From: Proteobacteria bacterium UBA981
GTDB lineage: Bacteria > Pseudomonadota > Gammaproteobacteria > Ga0077536
Assembly (NCBI GenBank): GCA_002292285.1
Contig: DBBP01000006.1
Location: 62,001 to 126,000, forward strand
DNA: 64,000 bases
Direction: 5' to 3'
Shown: one piece after another, positions 61,152 through 64,000 of the stretch
Position numbering within the stretch: the first letter of the stretch is position 1
Layout: the number at the start of each line of letters is the position of its first letter
Program-made: the position numbers and the translations under genes
The notes under the pieces: model-generated
What the model was told of the DNA's origin: nothing
Database searches by the model: none
What the model saw: only the letters and a program-made list of their open reading frames with translations

Positions 61152-62078
61152 TTACAGGCGCAGAACAACGCCGCCTATGCGCACAACAAGATCGATGAGC
61201 CGCGGACCTTGTTCGTCACTGATCGCGCGCGCGGTCACTTTCACGCGTTGATTTTGCGGCAACTCGTAGCTGGTCGTTGTGGTGACCTGGATTGCTGCGT
61301 ATTCGTTTAACGATTCCGCGTTCAATTCGAAGTCCAGATCCATCCCGTCCAAGGTACGCCCTTCGGCAATGTCGCCGGTCAGGGTCATTTGCGCGCTACC
61401 GTAATTTCCGGCGAGCCGTACCGCCGCGGGTGCGTTGTTGGCAAAGCTTGAAAGTTGACCGACGGTTCCCGCAACGTTGACCACGTTGCCCTTGTGGACG
61501 GCGTTCATGGATACTTCAATCGGGCTCGCCAAGCCCGTCGCTGCGATGTCTATCGCTTGGATGTCGTAGTTTTCTTCCATTTGAGCCCAGCCGCTGCGGT
61601 AACGCAGGACCATATTCCTTACCGAGAGTTTTCGAACTGGGATGTAATCATTTGGTGCTACTGCAGGCGAGCTTCCGAGATCACCCGGCGCCACGTCGCG
61701 GTGCCAATTCGCGCCTCCGTCACCATCGGTTTCAATGTTGATGTTGACGCCGTCGAAGACAAGCTCTTTGATGACCAAAGAACCAACCAGAGCAGCCAGA
61801 AACGACGGGCGGATTTCGACGCGCGCAACGTGCGCAATATGATCTTCTTTCGCCCAAGGTCTATTCGCGATGCCAACCCCTTCAATAACAAGAGTCGGCG
61901 CTAAGGATTTTCTGATATGGATTGGGCCGACGACTTGAACCTCGCGACCGACTGCGTTGCTCAGATGAGTAGCAATCGGCTGCTGCCATTGTGCAAAGTC
62001 ATATAGCGAAAGAAACACGACAGCGGCGGCCAGTAGAATGCCGCCAGCTGATGCGCCGGTTATAAGGATTTTCTTCAC
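61152..62078 (-). CDS. AsmA-family protein, short form
   Basis: A 308-residue protein with an N-terminal membrane anchor (about residues 6-26) and a periplasmic part showing the AsmA N-terminal motifs: ATHLSNAVGREVQVVGPIHIRKSLAPTLVIEGVGIAN (about 37-73) and IKELVFDGVNINIETDGDGGANW (about 103-125). AsmA-like proteins are thought to form bridges for lipid transport between membranes; E. coli AsmA is about 617 residues, so this is about half. It is complete, not cut by a frameshift that I can see. It converges on the LLM gene. Confidence 0.8.
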   Translation of the reverse strand: MKKILITGASAGGILLAAAVVFLSLYDFAQWQQPIATHLSNAVGREVQVVGPIHIRKSLAPTLVIEGVGIANRPWAKEDHIAHVARVEIRPSFLAALVGSLVIKELVFDGVNINIETDGDGGANWHRDVAPGDLGSSPAVAPNDYIPVRKLSVRNMVLRYRSGWAQMEENYDIQAIDIAATGLASPIEVSMNAVHKGNVVNVAGTVGQLSSFANNAPAAVRLAGNYGSAQMTLTGDIAEGRTLDGMDLDFELNAESLNEYAAIQVTTTTSYELPQNQRVKVTARAISDEQGPRLIDLVVRIGGVVLRL

Positions 62079-62451
62079 GTAAGCCGACTCCGCTATCCGC
62101 CGAAAAGGCGGTGCACCGGTAAGTTAGAGTCACAAACAGCCAACGGTTCCCAAAACACGATAATTAATTCGCTCGAGGTACTTAAGGGGCTTTAATCGGC
62201 ATATCGTAGTTATGCTGCTCCAACGGAACGTCGATGTGTCACGATGATTCCTCAAGGTCTGGACAACGGCGCTCCTCTGAGGGGTTTTTGAATCGCGATC
62301 GCTGCTACGTGTTAATCCTTATCCATCGCCGCGATGTCGACTACCATGTGTTGGCAATCGCGGTCTTCTATGACGATAGAAGACGTTGTTCGACAAGACT
62401 CTGTGTGACAGATAAAGCAATCCGCGTGCGCGACGACATAGGAACCGAAGT
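62079..62451. other. 373-bp gap between AsmA-like and sulfotransferase genes
   Basis: No gene recognised. It must hold the promoters of the two divergent genes. A/T-rich patches occur near 62155-62215. A 9-bp perfect inverted repeat lies at 62363-62384. A shorter one (CCGCC-GAAAA-GGCGG) is at 62097-62111. Confidence 0.4.
62363..62384. repeat. Perfect inverted repeat upstream of the sulfotransferase gene
   Basis: GTCTTCTAT (62363-62371), GACG, ATAGAAGAC (62376-62384), 68 bp before the sulfotransferase ATG. With a 4-base loop it could be an RNA hairpin in the leader or an operator for a dimeric regulator. Confidence 0.5.
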
Positions 62452-63513
62452 ATGGCAGGCAGTACAGCATCGCCCGCGCTGTCGCGCGGCCTGAACCAAC
62501 ACGAGTTCCCGGTCGCCGCTCGCGTAGTTGCGCACGTTCTGGCGTATGCGTTGATCAAGCCTTTTTCGTTTATTGCGGAGAAACTTGGGCTGGGTGATCG
62601 CTTGTGGAAAGTTATCGGCCGCAAGATGCGTCAGGACGTCGTCGAAGGACATGATTTTGGCGACTATCAACCGACTGCGAGTGACGTCGTCGTGTGCACT
62701 TATCCGAAGTGCGGAACCAACTGGACAATGCAGATCACGCATCAGATCGCCACGCGCGGGACGGGTGAATTCCAGCATATTCATGACGTCGTGCCATGGC
62801 CGGACTTTATGAAGCAGGATCTGGTATTGCCATTGGCGGACGATTCAGTGCGCCTGGCCTCACCAACAGGCCTGCGCGTGATCAAGACGCACCTTGAATG
62901 GGAGCGCGTTCCCTACAGTAAAGACGCGCGCTATATCTGCGTCGTGCGCGATCCCAAAGATGCGTTCGTGTCGAGTTACCATTTTATTCGCGAAGTGTTT
63001 TTCGGACCCGTGATGCCGAGCGTCGAACGGTGGCTGAAGTTGTTTTGCTCTGATGGTTTCCCGTTTATGTGGCCGGTACACGTGAACGGCTACTGGGCAG
63101 CCCGTGATCTCTCCAACCTGTTGATTCTGACCTTCGAGGAAATGCATGCCGATATGCCTGCGGCGATCAAACGTATCGCAGAGTTCATGGGTGTTGAATT
63201 GAACGCGGCTGAGTTTGACAAAATCTGCGAAAAAAGTGCTTTCGGCTACATGAAGGGTATTGGTGAATGTTTCAATCCGCCTGCCCTGACGCCACTGTCA
63301 CCGGCCCAGCGCACCATGATCCGTCGCGGTGTGAGCGGTGGATCTGGTGAGATGCTGAATGCGACGCAACAGCAGGCGATAGACGATTGGTGTAAAAGTG
63401 TCCTCGCAGAACTCCATAGCGAAGTTCCGTTCGATACCCTGTGGGGAAGCGCTACCCGGCCGTCGACAGATACTGTCGCGACAGAGCTGCCCAGCAACCC
63501 GCTGGGCGTATAA
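62452..63513 (+). CDS. Sulfotransferase-1 family protein (PAPS-dependent)
   Basis: A 353-residue cytosolic-type sulfotransferase that would transfer sulfate from PAPS to an alcohol or amine. The 5'-phosphosulfate loop is PKCGTNW (residues 85-91), a likely catalytic histidine is in VIKTHLEW (about 144), and the 3'-phosphate site is RDPKDAFVSSYHF (about 167-179). About 55 N-terminal residues precede the family core, including a weakly hydrophobic helix (about 22-42). ATG has AGGAA upstream. This class resembles eukaryotic SULT1 enzymes and is sporadic in bacteria; the acceptor is unknown. Confidence 0.88.
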   Translation: MAGSTASPALSRGLNQHEFPVAARVVAHVLAYALIKPFSFIAEKLGLGDRLWKVIGRKMRQDVVEGHDFGDYQPTASDVVVCTYPKCGTNWTMQITHQIATRGTGEFQHIHDVVPWPDFMKQDLVLPLADDSVRLASPTGLRVIKTHLEWERVPYSKDARYICVVRDPKDAFVSSYHFIREVFFGPVMPSVERWLKLFCSDGFPFMWPVHVNGYWAARDLSNLLILTFEEMHADMPAAIKRIAEFMGVELNAAEFDKICEKSAFGYMKGIGECFNPPALTPLSPAQRTMIRRGVSGGSGEMLNATQQQAIDDWCKSVLAELHSEVPFDTLWGSATRPSTDTVATELPSNPLGV

Positions 63514-63678
63514 CTGTCTGCGAGCCGCTGCGATTCCGTCGCGTCTGTGCCCTCGTTACAATGGATTTGCGGGCACCGCCGCGTGGTCGGCGCCTGCAAT
63601 ACGAGCGGACTGTTTTGACCAAGTCTCGCTGTTAGCGACGCATCCAGGCATGAGAGCACTGTCAATTTGAGCACACCG

Positions 63679-64000
63679 ATGGAAGATCCAGAGAATCACT
63701 TCGTGCACCGCATTGGCTGGTTGCGCGCAGCGGTCTTGGGCGCGAACGACGGTATCGTGTCGACCGCGAGTTTGATCGTTGGCGTCGCTGCTGCTTCCCC
63801 GCAACGCAGCAGTATTCTGATCGCCGGCGTTGCTGGACTGGTCGCTGGTGCGATGTCTATGGCTGCTGGCGAATACGTTTCGGTCAGCTCGCAAGCCGAC
63901 ACCGAGCGAGCCGATCTGGAAACCGAACGGCTGGCGTTAGAAGAAGACCCTGCCGCCGAGCTCGAAGAGCTGGCAGAAATTTATCGGCGACGTGGTGTGG
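63679..64000 (+). CDS. VIT/CCC1-family iron/manganese transporter, 5' part
   Basis: Partial gene cut by the right edge; 107 codons are present. The start reads MEDPENHFVHRIGWLRAAVLGANDGIVSTASLIVGVAAA, with the NDG and first helix of the VIT1/CCC1 family, then a second helix with GLVAGAMSMAAGEYVSVSSQADTERADLE, a family hallmark whose charged tail binds metal. Such transporters export Fe2+ or Mn2+ from the cytoplasm. A TTG four codons upstream (63667) is another possible start. Confidence 0.88.
   Translation, partial: MEDPENHFVHRIGWLRAAVLGANDGIVSTASLIVGVAAASPQRSSILIAGVAGLVAGAMSMAAGEYVSVSSQADTERADLETERLALEEDPAAELEELAEIYRRRGV

Noticed and set aside
1..64000. CRISPR arrays, rRNA or tRNA genes, transposases, prophage genes
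   Set aside because: No regularly spaced repeats, no RNA-gene core motifs and no transposase, integrase or phage protein motifs were seen.

Overview
The window looks like a chromosome segment of a Gram-negative bacterium, most likely a gammaproteobacterium from a poorly sampled lineage. Evidence: an outer-membrane assembly gene (lptD), Mpl murein recycling, the orders metG-rnfB-nth and mutS-fdxA, Mla-type phospholipid transport genes and a large hopanoid gene set. Coding density is high, GC is moderately high, and GTG or TTG starts and 1-8 bp overlaps are common. I see no rRNA, tRNA, CRISPR array or intact insertion sequence. Taxonomy is inference from gene content only.

Layout. 0-12.5 kb: housekeeping genes (lptD 5' end, LON-domain protein, mpl, a small membrane protein, ispG, ROK sugar kinase, orphan response regulator, msrB, dcd, apbC, metG, a stand-alone soluble RnfB, nth, DUF1841). 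12.5-17.9 kb: one tight operon in which a GAF-SpoIIE phosphatase, an RsbW-like ATPase and a STAS protein run directly into mlaE, mlaF, mlaD and an auxiliary lipoprotein gene, so a partner-switching regulator is joined to a lipid transporter. 18.3-24.7 kb: a CHASE2 adenylate cyclase converging on a CHASE2 Ser/Thr kinase - PP2C phosphatase - FHA operon, with a perfect 12-bp inverted repeat between them. 24.7-25.6 kb: a gap without a recognised gene. 25.6-35.2 kb: fdxA, mutS, htpG, prmB, aroC, glcE, glcF.

35.2-53.9 kb is the most interesting part. It holds mlaA, hpnM, hpnB and hpnH; then dxs; then a complete aminoethylphosphonate pathway (PEP mutase fused to a nucleotidyltransferase, phosphonopyruvate decarboxylase, 2-AEP transaminase, a second nucleotidyltransferase, an Fe(II)/2-oxoglutarate oxygenase); then hpnL, hpnA, a CDP-alcohol phosphotransferase, hpnN, hpnG and a squalene synthase. 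The phosphotransferase overlaps both hpnN and hpnA. The simplest reading is a locus that makes an aminoethylphosphonate-bearing lipid together with hopanoids, possibly a hopanoid carrying a phosphonate head group. Squalene-hopene cyclase is not in the window.

53.9-64 kb is accessory: a Tat-type amidohydrolase, an NnrU-like protein, a decayed beta-lactamase-family hydrolase, an HxlR regulator beside a partial copy of its own 5' end, a GST / SDR / LLM-oxidoreductase group, an AsmA-like protein, a sulfotransferase and the start of a VIT-family transporter.
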